This document shows, piece after piece, positions 15,255-23,253 of a stretch of 50,937 nt of DNA (the stretch's first letter is position 1; each line of letters starts with the position of its first letter). Source of the stretch: Opitutus sp. (GTDB lineage: Bacteria; Verrucomicrobiota; Verrucomicrobiia; Opitutales; Opitutaceae). Location of the stretch: NCBI GenBank assembly GCA_013821985.1, contig PNJQ01000020.1, positions 1-50,937 of the forward strand, written 5' to 3'. A model generated the notes under the pieces. The model did not search any database and was not told where the DNA came from. It saw only the letters and a list, made by a program, of their open reading frames with translations. The position numbers were made by a program, and so were the translations under genes.

Positions 15255-16133
15255 ATGACTCGTCTGCCTGTCACCAAAACGCCCAAGTGTTATGTCGGAG
15301 GCGCGTTCATCCGCTCCGAGAGCGGTCGCGTGTTTCCGCTCAACGATGCCACCGGCGCCTTCTTTGCCAACATCCCGCAATGCACGCGCAAGGATCTGCG
15401 CAACGCCATCGAAGCCGCTGCCAAGGCCGGCCCCGGCTGGGCCAAGCGCACGCCCTACAATCGCGGCCAGATCATCTATCGCCTCGCCGAAATGATCGAA
15501 GCGCGCAAAGCGGACATGGCCGACGCGCTCCGGGTGGGAGGGGCTTTACGCCCCGACGGCAAGCGCGGCATCGAGCGCGAAATCACCGCCGCGATCGATC
15601 GCCTCATTTACTACGCCGGTTGGGCCGACAAATACGAACAGGTCCTGGGCAACGTGAACCCCGTCGCTTCGCCTCATTTCAACTTCACCGTCACCGAACC
15701 GATGGGCATTGTCGGCGTCGTCGCGCCCGACGAGTCGCCGCTGCTCGCGCTCGTGTCACTCATTGCGCCGATCATCACGAGCGGCAACACGGTCGTGGCG
15801 CTCGCGTCCACGACGCAGCCTTACGCGAGCATTGTGCTCGGCGAAATGCTTGCGACGAGCGACCTGCCCGGTGGCGTGGTGAATCTGCTCACCGGTTTCC
15901 GCAAGGAAATGGTGCCGACCTTCGCCACGCACACGCATCTGCGCGCGCTGGCTGGAGTGGCGAACGCCGACGACCGCAAGACGCTGAAGCTCGGCGCAGC
16001 CGAAAGCGTGAAACGCGTGAAACTGCAGAAGGCCGAGGAGCCAATCGACTGGTTCTCCGACCGCGCGCAAAGTCTCTACGAGCTGCGCGATTTCGTGGAG
16101 TTCAAGACCACGTGGCATCCGATCGGCGCATGA
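15255..16133 (+). CDS. Half-length aldehyde dehydrogenase-like protein, lacks catalytic domain
   Basis: The 292-aa product aligns by eye with the N-terminal NAD-binding half of ALDHs (YVGGAFIRSESGRVFPL, YYAGWADK, GIVGVVAPDESPLL, LPGGVVNLLTGF). It stops before the catalytic Cys/Glu region and instead ends in about 55 unrelated residues. PWNFP is replaced by APDES. It is therefore unlikely to be an active dehydrogenase by itself. The ending is orderly and its stop overlaps the next gene's ATG, which argues for a maintained gene rather than decay. It may pair with the full-length ALDH two genes upstream. A REP copy encodes residues 94-101. Confidence 0.85.
   Translation: MTRLPVTKTPKCYVGGAFIRSESGRVFPLNDATGAFFANIPQCTRKDLRNAIEAAAKAGPGWAKRTPYNRGQIIYRLAEMIEARKADMADALRVGGALRPDGKRGIEREITAAIDRLIYYAGWADKYEQVLGNVNPVASPHFNFTVTEPMGIVGVVAPDESPLLALVSLIAPIITSGNTVVALASTTQPYASIVLGEMLATSDLPGGVVNLLTGFRKEMVPTFATHTHLRALAGVANADDRKTLKLGAAESVKRVKLQKAEEPIDWFSDRAQSLYELRDFVEFKTTWHPIGA
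15533..15557. repeat. Single REP-like palindrome inside the half-ALDH gene
   Basis: These 25 nt are identical to 3367-3391 in dacA. They contain the inverted pair GGGGC...GCCCC around TTTAC. The frame is the same as in dacA, giving the peptide VGGALRPD in both proteins. Confidence 0.8.
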
Positions 16134-16549
16134 ACTCGCCCGTGCCAGTTGACGCCGCAACGGTTCGCGTTCGCGTGATGGTCTGGTGGACGGTTTGGGT
16201 CGCGCTCTTGCTCAGCCTGACGGTTGTCTACGCGGTGCTCGGGCGCGGGCCGGCCGCACCGCCGGCCGCCAACCCGTTCGCGAACCTCATCGGCCTCGTG
16301 CCGCTGTTTGTGAGCATCATTCTCCGCTGGCTCGTGTTGCCGCGTTACACGGATGGCGCGAGGGCTTTCACAATCTTCATCCTCGGTCTCTCGCTGGCCG
16401 AGAGTTGCGGCCTGATGGGGATTTTCAGCGGCGGACCGTATCGCGACGATTTGTTCGTGCTCGGCATGCTCGGCATCATGCAGTTCGTGCCCTTCTACGC
16501 CCGTCGTCTCTCCGAGCCGAAGCCAACGGGTTTCGCCCCGAACAACTGA
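16130..16549 (+). CDS. Four-helix integral membrane protein, unknown
   Basis: The 139-aa product has four hydrophobic segments (about 16-39, 49-67, 78-100, 105-123) and a short polar C-terminus. It is not recognised as a named family. It overlaps the half-ALDH stop by 4 nt (ATGA), so it is the last member of the deoC operon and is translationally coupled. A large inverted REP pair follows its stop. Confidence 0.8.
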   Translation: MNSPVPVDAATVRVRVMVWWTVWVALLLSLTVVYAVLGRGPAAPPAANPFANLIGLVPLFVSIILRWLVLPRYTDGARAFTIFILGLSLAESCGLMGIFSGGPYRDDLFVLGMLGIMQFVPFYARRLSEPKPTGFAPNN

Positions 16550-16572
16550 GCGCGGTGCGGCGTGTTCGTTGT

Positions 16573-16644
16573 AGGAGCCTGCTTGCAGGCGATACGAAGC
16601 TGCGGAGCGGTGCGGACGTGCGGATCGCCTGCAAGCAGGCTCCT
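16573..16644. repeat. Inverted REP pair (REPIN) after the deoC operon
   Basis: The 21-bp arms at 16573-16593 and 16624-16644 are perfect inverted copies. Each arm contains an internal palindrome GCCTGCTTGCAGGC. A diverged single copy occurs at 36592-36613. The hairpin may also protect or end the deoC operon transcript. Apart from this and the small minus-strand ORF, 16550-17056 shows nothing recognisable. Confidence 0.85.
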
Positions 16645-16668
16645 CCAAAAGGCAATGACGCGCCGCGC

Positions 16669-16893
16669 TCAGCAGCACTGCGGCTTGCGCCGATGCGCGC
16701 GGACGAGTTCCTGCGCCGTGCTCAGGTGTCGCGGCACGATTGTCACGTGATCGACCGGAATCGGAGCGACCATGCGCGCGAGGCGGTCGAGCCAGCTTTC
16801 GCGCGATGGTAATGAGTCGGGGCCGATGGCCGACGTTTCGGCGAAGCGCGTGGCGTTCACCTTGTCGGTTTCGAGATCGCAGAATGATTGCAT
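16669..16893 (-). CDS. Possible small protein, unknown (74 aa)
   Basis: Unrecognised 74-aa product ending in Cys-Cys. Codon third positions are strongly G/C, as in the neighbouring genes, and amino-acid composition is protein-like, which supports coding. No membrane segment or motif is seen. It follows the TfoX-like gene on the same strand after 163 nt. Homology is needed to confirm it. Confidence 0.42.
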   Translation of the reverse strand: MQSFCDLETDKVNATRFAETSAIGPDSLPSRESWLDRLARMVAPIPVDHVTIVPRHLSTAQELVRAHRRKPQCC

Positions 16894-17056
16894 GCTCTAC
16901 GCGTAGCCATCGCCAGCACACTTTCCAGTGGCGCGGCTCGATTTTCCGGCTGTGCTGGTTCACTGATGGAACGCGTGTGCCGCCGCCCGACAGCGTCGGC
17001 TCGTTTCACGCGTCAACTGTGCGGAAGATGGTCGCCGCGTCGTTGGTTGCCGGCGG

Positions 17057-17395
17057 TCAGTGCTTCGTTCTGCTGCTTGCGCGTTTCATTTGCGCAAACT
17101 CCGCGCGCAGCCACTGCTTCGTCTTGGGAGAAATTTCATTCCAATGCGTGCCAGTCAGCGCGCCTTCGAGCGCGTAGGCCATGAGCACGTTCACCGGATG
17201 TCCGGCCGAGCGCAGACGGCGACAAGTCTCGATCGGTCCGAGCGCGGCCAATTCTTCGCGTGTGTTCAGCCCGACGTCGGCGAGCCAAGCAGTCGATTTC
17301 GGCCCGAGATTGAGCAAGGTGCCGAGCCCGGTGCGCGCTCCGCGTCGGCGGTCGCGCGGCTCGCGAAATACTTTGATTGGTTTCACGCGGCCCAC
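17057..17395 (-). CDS. TfoX C-terminal domain protein
   Basis: The 112-aa product from GTG 17395 (or 109 aa from GTG 17386) contains a TfoX_C-type helical domain: NLGPKSTAWLADVGLNTREEL, then GHPVNVLMAYALEGALTG. In TfoX/Sxy this domain accompanies the competence-regulating N-domain. Stand-alone copies are common and of unknown role, and the helix-hairpin-helix-like start suggests nucleic acid binding. It begins 2 nt after the VOC protein stop, so it is the third gene of a desaturase-VOC-TfoX run. Confidence 0.82.
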   Translation of the reverse strand: MGRVKPIKVFREPRDRRRGARTGLGTLLNLGPKSTAWLADVGLNTREELAALGPIETCRRLRSAGHPVNVLMAYALEGALTGTHWNEISPKTKQWLRAEFAQMKRASSRTKH

Positions 17396-17397
17396 CG

Positions 17398-17787
17398 TCA
17401 GACCGTCAGCTCGAGGCGGTTGCCGTCGGGATCGAGCACGACGCTTTCGTAGTAACCATCGCCGGTGCGACGGGGTGCCGAAAGCACGCGCAGGCCGTCG
17501 CGGCGGAATCGTTCTGTGAGTTGATCGACTGCCGCTTCGCTGCCGAGCGCCACGGCGAAATGGGCGAGGCCGATCGATTCGGTTTCGGGCGCGGGCGGGG
17601 GCCGAGCAATGTCCGCGCGGTGCATCAACTCCAGGCGCGCTCCCGTGGCGAAGCTCAGGAAATACGACTGAAAGCGCGTGTGCGGATTCCGGTAGAGCTC
17701 GCCGGCGTGAGCCGCGAAATACGTTTCGTAGAATCGCCGCGCGCGCTCCAGATCGTCCGTCCAAAGCGCGACGTGTTCGAGGCGCAT
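17398..17787 (-). CDS. VOC-family (glyoxalase/bleomycin-resistance fold) protein
   Basis: The 129-aa product has two beta-alpha-beta-beta-beta modules: MRLEHVALWTDDLERARRFY at the start and GLAHFAVALGS in the middle, ending YYESVVLDPDGNRLEL. Candidate metal ligands are His5, Glu53 (LELMH), His75 and the final Glu. Substrate is unknown. It lies 15 bp downstream of the desaturase gene and is probably co-transcribed. Confidence 0.87.
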   Translation of the reverse strand: MRLEHVALWTDDLERARRFYETYFAAHAGELYRNPHTRFQSYFLSFATGARLELMHRADIARPPPAPETESIGLAHFAVALGSEAAVDQLTERFRRDGLRVLSAPRRTGDGYYESVVLDPDGNRLELTV

Positions 17788-17802
17788 GGTGCGCGCAGAC
17801 GC

Positions 17803-18936
17803 TTACTCGTTCACGCGCACCGGCACCGGTTGGCTCATGCGGCGCAGCCAGCGGTAGTGCGAGACGAGTCCGGCCCACAGCGTCTTGTGCTCGTTGTAGC
17901 GCACGCCGAATTCGCGGCAAGTGGACTCGACGATCTTGGAAATTTCCGGGTAGTGCACGTGGCAGACTTTCGGGAAGAGGTGGTGCTCCACCTGGAAATT
18001 CAGGCCGCCGAGAAACCAGCACATCAGCTTGCTGTTGCGGGCGAAGTCCACGGTCGTGTGGATTTGGTGGACCATCCAGTTGTCTTCCATGCGATTCGTC
18101 GCCTCGTCGGGCATCGGGAAGTCCGCTTCCTCGACGCAGTGCGCGAGTTGGAAAACGATGCTGAGCACGACGCCGGAGACGCCGGTCGCGAGCGTGTAGA
18201 ACAGCAGCACCTTCCACCACTCGTGGAAGAACATCGGCAACACGAACGCCAGCGTGAAGAACACCATCTTGCCACCGATGAAGATCGCCAGCTCCTTGCC
18301 GCGCGGACGGGGGAACGGATGCCCGCCGATCTCGCGCGTGACCAAATCGCGGAAGTCTCCGTAAAGGTGCCAGCGGATCGTCATGAAACCGTAGAGCGGC
18401 CAGAGATAGAAATGCTGAAAACGGTGAAAGAAATAGTGCGGTTGATGCGGCGTGACGCGCGCGAACGCCCCGAGGTCCACGTCCGCATCGTGATCCGTGA
18501 TGTTCACGTAGATGTGGTGCGACGCGACGTGCTTCCAATGCCACATGTAGGAACTCGCGCCAATGAGGTCCATCGTCATGGCCGTGAGCTTGTTCAGCCA
18601 CGGACGGTCGGAGTAGGCGAGGTGGCTGCCGTCGTGCTGGATGTTGAAGCCAATCAGGCCGGCCGCGGCGCCGAGGATGACCGCGGCGGTGACGGCGTGC
18701 CAGGAGTTCGCCGCGAAAAACACCAGCGCGATGTAGCTGGCGAAGAAGACGCCGAGGATAACCGTCGTCTTCACATACATCGAAGGATTGTCGCGCGGCT
18801 TGCGGCCGGTGCGGGCGAAGAATTCATCGACGCGACGGCGCAACACGTTCTGGAAACTGTCGTTCGGAGCGAACTTGGGACGGATGTGAGCCGTCTCGGC
18901 GGCAGGAGCGGCGGGCAGCGGAATAGGATCGTTCAT
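17803..18936 (-). CDS. Membrane fatty-acid desaturase (acyl-lipid/acyl-CoA type)
   Basis: Di-iron membrane enzyme that introduces a double bond into fatty acyl chains using oxygen and reduced electron carriers. The 377-aa product carries all three histidine boxes: HDGSH (101-105), HVASHH (136-141) and QVEHH (315-319). The Q at the start of box 3 is typical of front-end and linoleoyl-CoA-type desaturases, but the cytochrome b5 domain common in those is absent. Four main hydrophobic segments flank the boxes. It is first in a minus-strand run with VOC and TfoX-like genes. Regiospecificity cannot be told. Confidence 0.93.
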   Translation of the reverse strand: MNDPIPLPAAPAAETAHIRPKFAPNDSFQNVLRRRVDEFFARTGRKPRDNPSMYVKTTVILGVFFASYIALVFFAANSWHAVTAAVILGAAAGLIGFNIQHDGSHLAYSDRPWLNKLTAMTMDLIGASSYMWHWKHVASHHIYVNITDHDADVDLGAFARVTPHQPHYFFHRFQHFYLWPLYGFMTIRWHLYGDFRDLVTREIGGHPFPRPRGKELAIFIGGKMVFFTLAFVLPMFFHEWWKVLLFYTLATGVSGVVLSIVFQLAHCVEEADFPMPDEATNRMEDNWMVHQIHTTVDFARNSKLMCWFLGGLNFQVEHHLFPKVCHVHYPEISKIVESTCREFGVRYNEHKTLWAGLVSHYRWLRRMSQPVPVRVNE

Positions 18937-19022
18937 ACAGTGGCGGAAATTCGGCGGCCAAGGGGCGGGCAGCAGTCAGCCAACACGGTGCGGGGCAAAG
19001 GCGGCTTGGCAAGCCCGCGGGC

Positions 19023-19532
19023 CTATTTTTTTGGCCCCTCTTTCCCCTCACCGCGTATCGAGCCGGTCTCGGCGAGCCGCTCGAGAAAAATCCAGCAACG
19101 CTTTGCCTGCACTTCCGCGCTTTTCGCCTGAAAAATATAGCGAACCACCTGACGGCGGACGGCAACGCTGTGCGCGAGCCAACGCCGGGCGAGTTCGGGC
19201 CGCGCGTGGAAAACCTTTTGCATTTCCGCCGGCAGGTCCGGCTCGCGCGACGCCGTGTCCGGCTCGAGCGTGAACTCGATTTCGTCGCCCGCATCGACGT
19301 GCGCTGCGCGCAACAGCTCGACCTTGAACGCGAGCTTGAGCTTGCCGGGCTTGCCCGGGAGCAACGTGACGCGGTCGAGATCGTCGTTGAAACGCAGCAC
19401 GGCGTTCCAGCCCGCGCCGCCTCCTCTGATGTCTGCGGGCGGCAATTTGAGTTTGGCAATGACGTGGCGTGGCAGATCCACCCAACGAACCATGGCGACG
19501 CGATAAAGTTTGGCGCGCAGGGCGAGTCGCAT
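19023..19532 (-). CDS. DUF1905/YdeI-OmdA-like protein
   Basis: The 169-aa product has an N-terminal DUF1905-like beta-barrel (about 14-95: VIAKLKLPPADIRGG, WNAVLRFND, HVDAGDEIEFTLEPD). A C-terminal helical OmdA/YdeI-like segment follows (PDLPAEMQKVFHARPELARRWLAHS). Such proteins have been linked to bacteriocin or peptide tolerance, but the biochemical role is unclear. An internal ATG at 19493 would remove 13 residues. Confidence 0.8.
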   Translation of the reverse strand: MRLALRAKLYRVAMVRWVDLPRHVIAKLKLPPADIRGGGAGWNAVLRFNDDLDRVTLLPGKPGKLKLAFKVELLRAAHVDAGDEIEFTLEPDTASREPDLPAEMQKVFHARPELARRWLAHSVAVRRQVVRYIFQAKSAEVQAKRCWIFLERLAETGSIRGEGKEGPKK

Positions 19533-19625
19533 GCGAACGCGACGCTGCGAGATTTAGCCTTCGCCGGCAAGGGAAGCGTTGCCGCGTCCGCGCGATCGCG
19601 TCATCATGGCCCAACCTCTCCTCGC

Positions 19626-20036
19626 ATGACAACTCCCGCCCCCGGTTCCGTTTCCTGGTTTGATTTGACGATACCGAATGCCGACGAGGTGCGCGATTTC
19701 TACAGCGCGGTCGTTGGTTGGACGCCTTCACCAGTCGAGATGGAGGGCTACTCGGACTATTGCATGATGCCGACTGGCGCGGACGCGCCGGCAGCCGGCA
19801 TCTGTCACCAACGCGGCCCGAATGCGAATTTGCCTGCCCAATGGCTGATCTACATCACGGTCGCGGATCTCCGCGCCAGTTTGCGCGTGTGCCTGGAAAA
19901 AGGCGGACGCGTCATCTCGCCGGAGCGTGACATGGGCGGTGCGCGCATGGCGGTGATCCAGGATCCGGCCGGCGCAGTCGCGGCACTTTACCAGCCGCCG
20001 CCGGCCGGCACCCCGGCGAATTGTGCGACGCCGTAG
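19626..20036 (+). CDS. VOC-family protein
   Basis: The 136-aa product has the SWFDLTIPNADEVRDFYSAVVGWTP pattern of extradiol-dioxygenase-like VOC proteins. WLIYITVADL is followed by GGRVISPERDMGGARMAVIQDPAGAVAALYQP. Members bind small ligands or metals and the role here is unknown. The gene stands alone; the following 122 bp to the ribokinase stop contain nothing recognisable. Confidence 0.86.
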   Translation: MTTPAPGSVSWFDLTIPNADEVRDFYSAVVGWTPSPVEMEGYSDYCMMPTGADAPAAGICHQRGPNANLPAQWLIYITVADLRASLRVCLEKGGRVISPERDMGGARMAVIQDPAGAVAALYQPPPAGTPANCATP

Positions 20037-20158
20037 CGCGTTCGCTCCAGAAGCAGCGGCCCTCGGCATTCGGTCGGAGGATCTGCCGGCGCGCGGAATC
20101 CCGCCACAGACTGTCGCGACAGAGGCAAAAAATCCAGGCCCCCGCCGCCGCCCGCGAC

Positions 20159-21181
20159 TCACGCGTGCGCACGCTCGCGCATGAAGCGCGCGATCTCACG
20201 CGTGTTCGGCATCGCGTCGGCCGTGCCGGGTTGCATGACGGCCAGTGCGGCGACAGCGTTGGCAAAATTCGCTGCCTCGACGACGTTGCGTTTGAATTTC
20301 ACGAGTCCTGCCGCGAAGCCGCCGACGAATGCATCGCCCGCCCCCGTGGTGTCGATAACCTCGACGGGGTGCGCGTTCATGCGCAGATAAGCATCAGGTT
20401 GCGAAACGAAACACCCGCGCGCCCCAAGCGTGAGGATCACGATCGGCACCTGCAGGCAGCGGCAGAGGCGGTGCAACGCGTCGGCCTTCAGCGCGTGCAA
20501 CACCGACCCGTTGAACTCGCCGTGCTCGCGATAGGGCGCCGACCGCAACAGCGTGACGCACCCGGCGTGCATTTTCACCAGCGAGACGAATTCGGATTCG
20601 TTCGGAATGAGCACTTCGGTGTGCCGCAGCAACGCGCAGTCAAAGTCGGCCCGCATCGGCGCGGGATTCAGCACGGAGACGGCACCGGCTTGGCGCGCGA
20701 CCTTCAACACGTGCGCCACCGTGCGATAATCGGATTCACCCTGGCAGACGACGACGTGCGCGGACTCGAACGAGTCGAGCGGCACGTCCTGTTTGTGCAG
20801 CGCCAGATTCGCGCCGGGCGCGATGACGATGTGATTCTGGCCGGCCTCGTTGATCGTGATGCAGGCGGTGCCGGTGGCGTGTTTCGGCTTTTCGATCAGC
20901 GTCGTGCGCAGACCGACGGCGCTTGCGAATTTCTTCGCGCCCTGACCAAACGCATCCTTGCCCACGGCGCCGATGAAGTGAGTCGGCGCACCCGCGCGGG
21001 TCGCGGCCACCGCCTGATTGAACCCCTTGCCGCCGGGACCCGGGCGGAATTCCGCCATGACGGTCTCGCCCGGTTGCGGGAAACGACGCGCGTAGAAGGC
21101 CAGGTCCTGCATGAAGCTGCCGACGACTACGACGCGGGGTAACACAGCGCTGACGCTAGGTAATGCGCCAATCCAATGCAC
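20159..21181 (-). CDS. rbsK: Ribokinase-like PfkB-family sugar kinase
   Basis: Phosphorylates ribose or a related pentose with ATP. The 340-aa product has the PfkB signature 1 region (RPGPGGKGFNQAVAATRAGA), an NPAP segment, a LIPNESE segment, and signature 2 DTTGAGDAFVGG with the catalytic Asp. Its start is 61 bp from the divergent S9 peptidase. Because DeoC in this window needs deoxyribose-5-phosphate, a deoxyribokinase role is possible but unproven. The internal region about residues 195-235 looks longer than usual. Confidence 0.88.
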   Translation of the reverse strand: MHWIGALPSVSAVLPRVVVVGSFMQDLAFYARRFPQPGETVMAEFRPGPGGKGFNQAVAATRAGAPTHFIGAVGKDAFGQGAKKFASAVGLRTTLIEKPKHATGTACITINEAGQNHIVIAPGANLALHKQDVPLDSFESAHVVVCQGESDYRTVAHVLKVARQAGAVSVLNPAPMRADFDCALLRHTEVLIPNESEFVSLVKMHAGCVTLLRSAPYREHGEFNGSVLHALKADALHRLCRCLQVPIVILTLGARGCFVSQPDAYLRMNAHPVEVIDTTGAGDAFVGGFAAGLVKFKRNVVEAANFANAVAALAVMQPGTADAMPNTREIARFMRERAHA

Positions 21182-21242
21182 TGAAAAATTGTCGCGGCGA
21201 AATTTTTACCGACTCCTCGCGAAGTTCCCGTCAATTTGAGTC

Positions 21243-23162
21243 ATGGGAAAAGGACTTGGCTGGTTGGCGGCCGTCGCGGGCTGTGCGTTGCAGATGCTGG
21301 CGGCTCCGCCGCCGGAGTTGCCGGTCGAGACCTTCTTCCGGAATCCGACTTTCGCGCAGCTGAGCTTCTCGCCCGACGGCAAGTCGATCGCACTCCTGCA
21401 ATCGGTCGAGAACCGGATGAACATCGTCGTGCTCAATCTCGAGAAAATGGAGAAGATTCTCCTCACGCGATTCACGGCGCAGAACGTCACCGCCTACCAA
21501 TGGGTCGGGAACGACCACCTGGCGTTCTTCATGGACGACGACGGCAACGAGTTCTTCGGCATGTTCGTGGTGAAGCGCGACGGCACCGGCTACAAGGAAT
21601 TGTCCGGCACCTTCGAGGCGCAGCGCGCGCGCGGCCGCATCGCGATCGCCGGGATGACCTTCCTCTCGCGTCTGGAAGGCGACGACGAACAGATCCTCGT
21701 GCTGCGCAACTCGCGGCTGCCGCAATTCGCCGACGTCCATCGCGTAAACCTGCGCACCGGCCGCAATTTCACGCATACGCTCAACCCCGGCAATGTCACC
21801 GGGTGGCTCGTGGACCGGCGTGGCGTGGTGCGCATCGCGATCGCGATGGAAAAGAATCGCGTCGAGGTGCGCCATCGTCCGACCAACGAGGCACCCTGGG
21901 AAGTGATCCACGCGCGCAGCGCGAACGAACCGCCCTGGGAGCCGCTCGGCTTCGACGGCGACGGGCGAACGCTGTTTATCGCGACCAGCGAGGGCCGCAC
22001 GACCAGCGCCGTCTATCGGTTCGACACGCAGACCGGCCGGCGCGAAGCGGAGCCGGTGTGTGCGGACGCCACCTTTGACGCCGGCTCGCTGATCTACAGC
22101 CGTTCCCTCGGCCGGGTCATCGGCGTCAGTTATCAGGCCGAAAAGCCCGTCACTCGGTGGCTCGATGCGCAGTTCGCCGTCTATCAGCGCATCGTCGATT
22201 CCGCTTTGCCGGACACGGTGAATCAAATCCGCGAGGCGACGCCCGACGGGAAGGCGTTGCTGGTCCACGCGACGAGCGATCGCGAACCGGGGGTGTATTG
22301 CGTAATGGATCTCGCGCAGAGGAAGATCAACGAGATCGCCGTCACGCGCGACTGGATCAATCCCGCGGAGATGGCCGCGATGCGCCCGGTGAAGTTCGCC
22401 GCGCGCGACGGATTGCCGCTCCACGGCTACCTGACGCTGCCCGCCGGCCGCGAGCCGCGCGACCTGCCCTGCGTGCTCCTCGTGCACGGCGGACCTTACG
22501 GCATTCGTGACGCGTGGGGCTTCGACAACGACGCGCAATTCCTCGCCAACCGCGGCTTCGCTGTCCTGCAGGTCAATTACCGCGGCTCGGGCGGCTACGG
22601 CCCGGCGTTCGAGGCGGCCGGTTACCGGAAGTGGGGCCTCGAGATGCAGGACGATCTCACCGACGCCGTGAAGTGGGTCGTCGCCGAGGGCATCGCCGAT
22701 CCGCGCCGCGTGGCGATCATGGGCGCGAGCTACGGCGGCTACGCGGTGATGGCCGGACTGGCTTTCACGCCTGAACTTTATTGCGCCGGGGTGAACATTG
22801 CCGGCGCCGCCAGCATGAAACAGTTTCTCGAGGACCGCCGGCATGCGCCGGAATTCATGGAGGCAATACTCGCCGAACGTTGGGGGCATTTGAAACGCGA
22901 CAAGGAACGCCTCGAACGCACGGCGCCGGAGAATTACGCAGCGCAGGTGCGCGCGCCGGTGTTCATGGCCTATGGGCGCAACGATCCGCGCGTGCAGATC
23001 GAACACGGCTGGCGGCTTGAGAACGCGTGGAAGAAAGCCGGCAAGCCCTACGAAATGTTCATCAAGGACGACGAAGGCCACGGTTTCCGCAAGGAAGGCA
23101 ACGCGATCGAGCTCTACCGGAAAATCGACGACTTTCTCCGGCGGCACGTGCCGGCGCGGTAA
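21243..23162 (+). CDS. S9-family (prolyl oligopeptidase-like) serine peptidase, exported
   Basis: The 639-aa product has an N-terminal signal (about 1-20), a seven-bladed propeller-like region (about 25-380) beginning with FRNPTFAQLSFSPDGKSIA, and an alpha/beta-hydrolase domain. The catalytic Ser lies in GASYGGYAVM, the Asp in YGRNDPRVQ and the His in DDEGHGF. Such enzymes cleave short peptides or acyl-peptides outside the cytoplasm. It precedes the second LytS/LytTR system by 91 bp on the same strand, so shared transcription is possible. Confidence 0.92.
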   Translation: MGKGLGWLAAVAGCALQMLAAPPPELPVETFFRNPTFAQLSFSPDGKSIALLQSVENRMNIVVLNLEKMEKILLTRFTAQNVTAYQWVGNDHLAFFMDDDGNEFFGMFVVKRDGTGYKELSGTFEAQRARGRIAIAGMTFLSRLEGDDEQILVLRNSRLPQFADVHRVNLRTGRNFTHTLNPGNVTGWLVDRRGVVRIAIAMEKNRVEVRHRPTNEAPWEVIHARSANEPPWEPLGFDGDGRTLFIATSEGRTTSAVYRFDTQTGRREAEPVCADATFDAGSLIYSRSLGRVIGVSYQAEKPVTRWLDAQFAVYQRIVDSALPDTVNQIREATPDGKALLVHATSDREPGVYCVMDLAQRKINEIAVTRDWINPAEMAAMRPVKFAARDGLPLHGYLTLPAGREPRDLPCVLLVHGGPYGIRDAWGFDNDAQFLANRGFAVLQVNYRGSGGYGPAFEAAGYRKWGLEMQDDLTDAVKWVVAEGIADPRRVAIMGASYGGYAVMAGLAFTPELYCAGVNIAGAASMKQFLEDRRHAPEFMEAILAERWGHLKRDKERLERTAPENYAAQVRAPVFMAYGRNDPRVQIEHGWRLENAWKKAGKPYEMFIKDDEGHGFRKEGNAIELYRKIDDFLRRHVPAR

Positions 23163-23253
23163 CGCGCGCCTCGTCCGGCCGCTCATCAACGCCCGCCGAC
23201 CGTCCGTCCTGTTGGCCATGGCGGCGAGACGCCGGCGGTCGTAGTTTGGCCGC

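Noticed and set aside
17057-18601. Long minus-strand frame running through TfoX, VOC and desaturase genes
   Set aside because: Only its last part (17057-17395) has a recognisable domain; the rest is a wrong frame of the VOC and desaturase genes.
21182-21242. Candidate minus-strand promoter (TTGACG and TAAAAA) for the ribokinase gene
   Set aside because: The spacing of 19 or more bp and poor -10 match are too weak to annotate.
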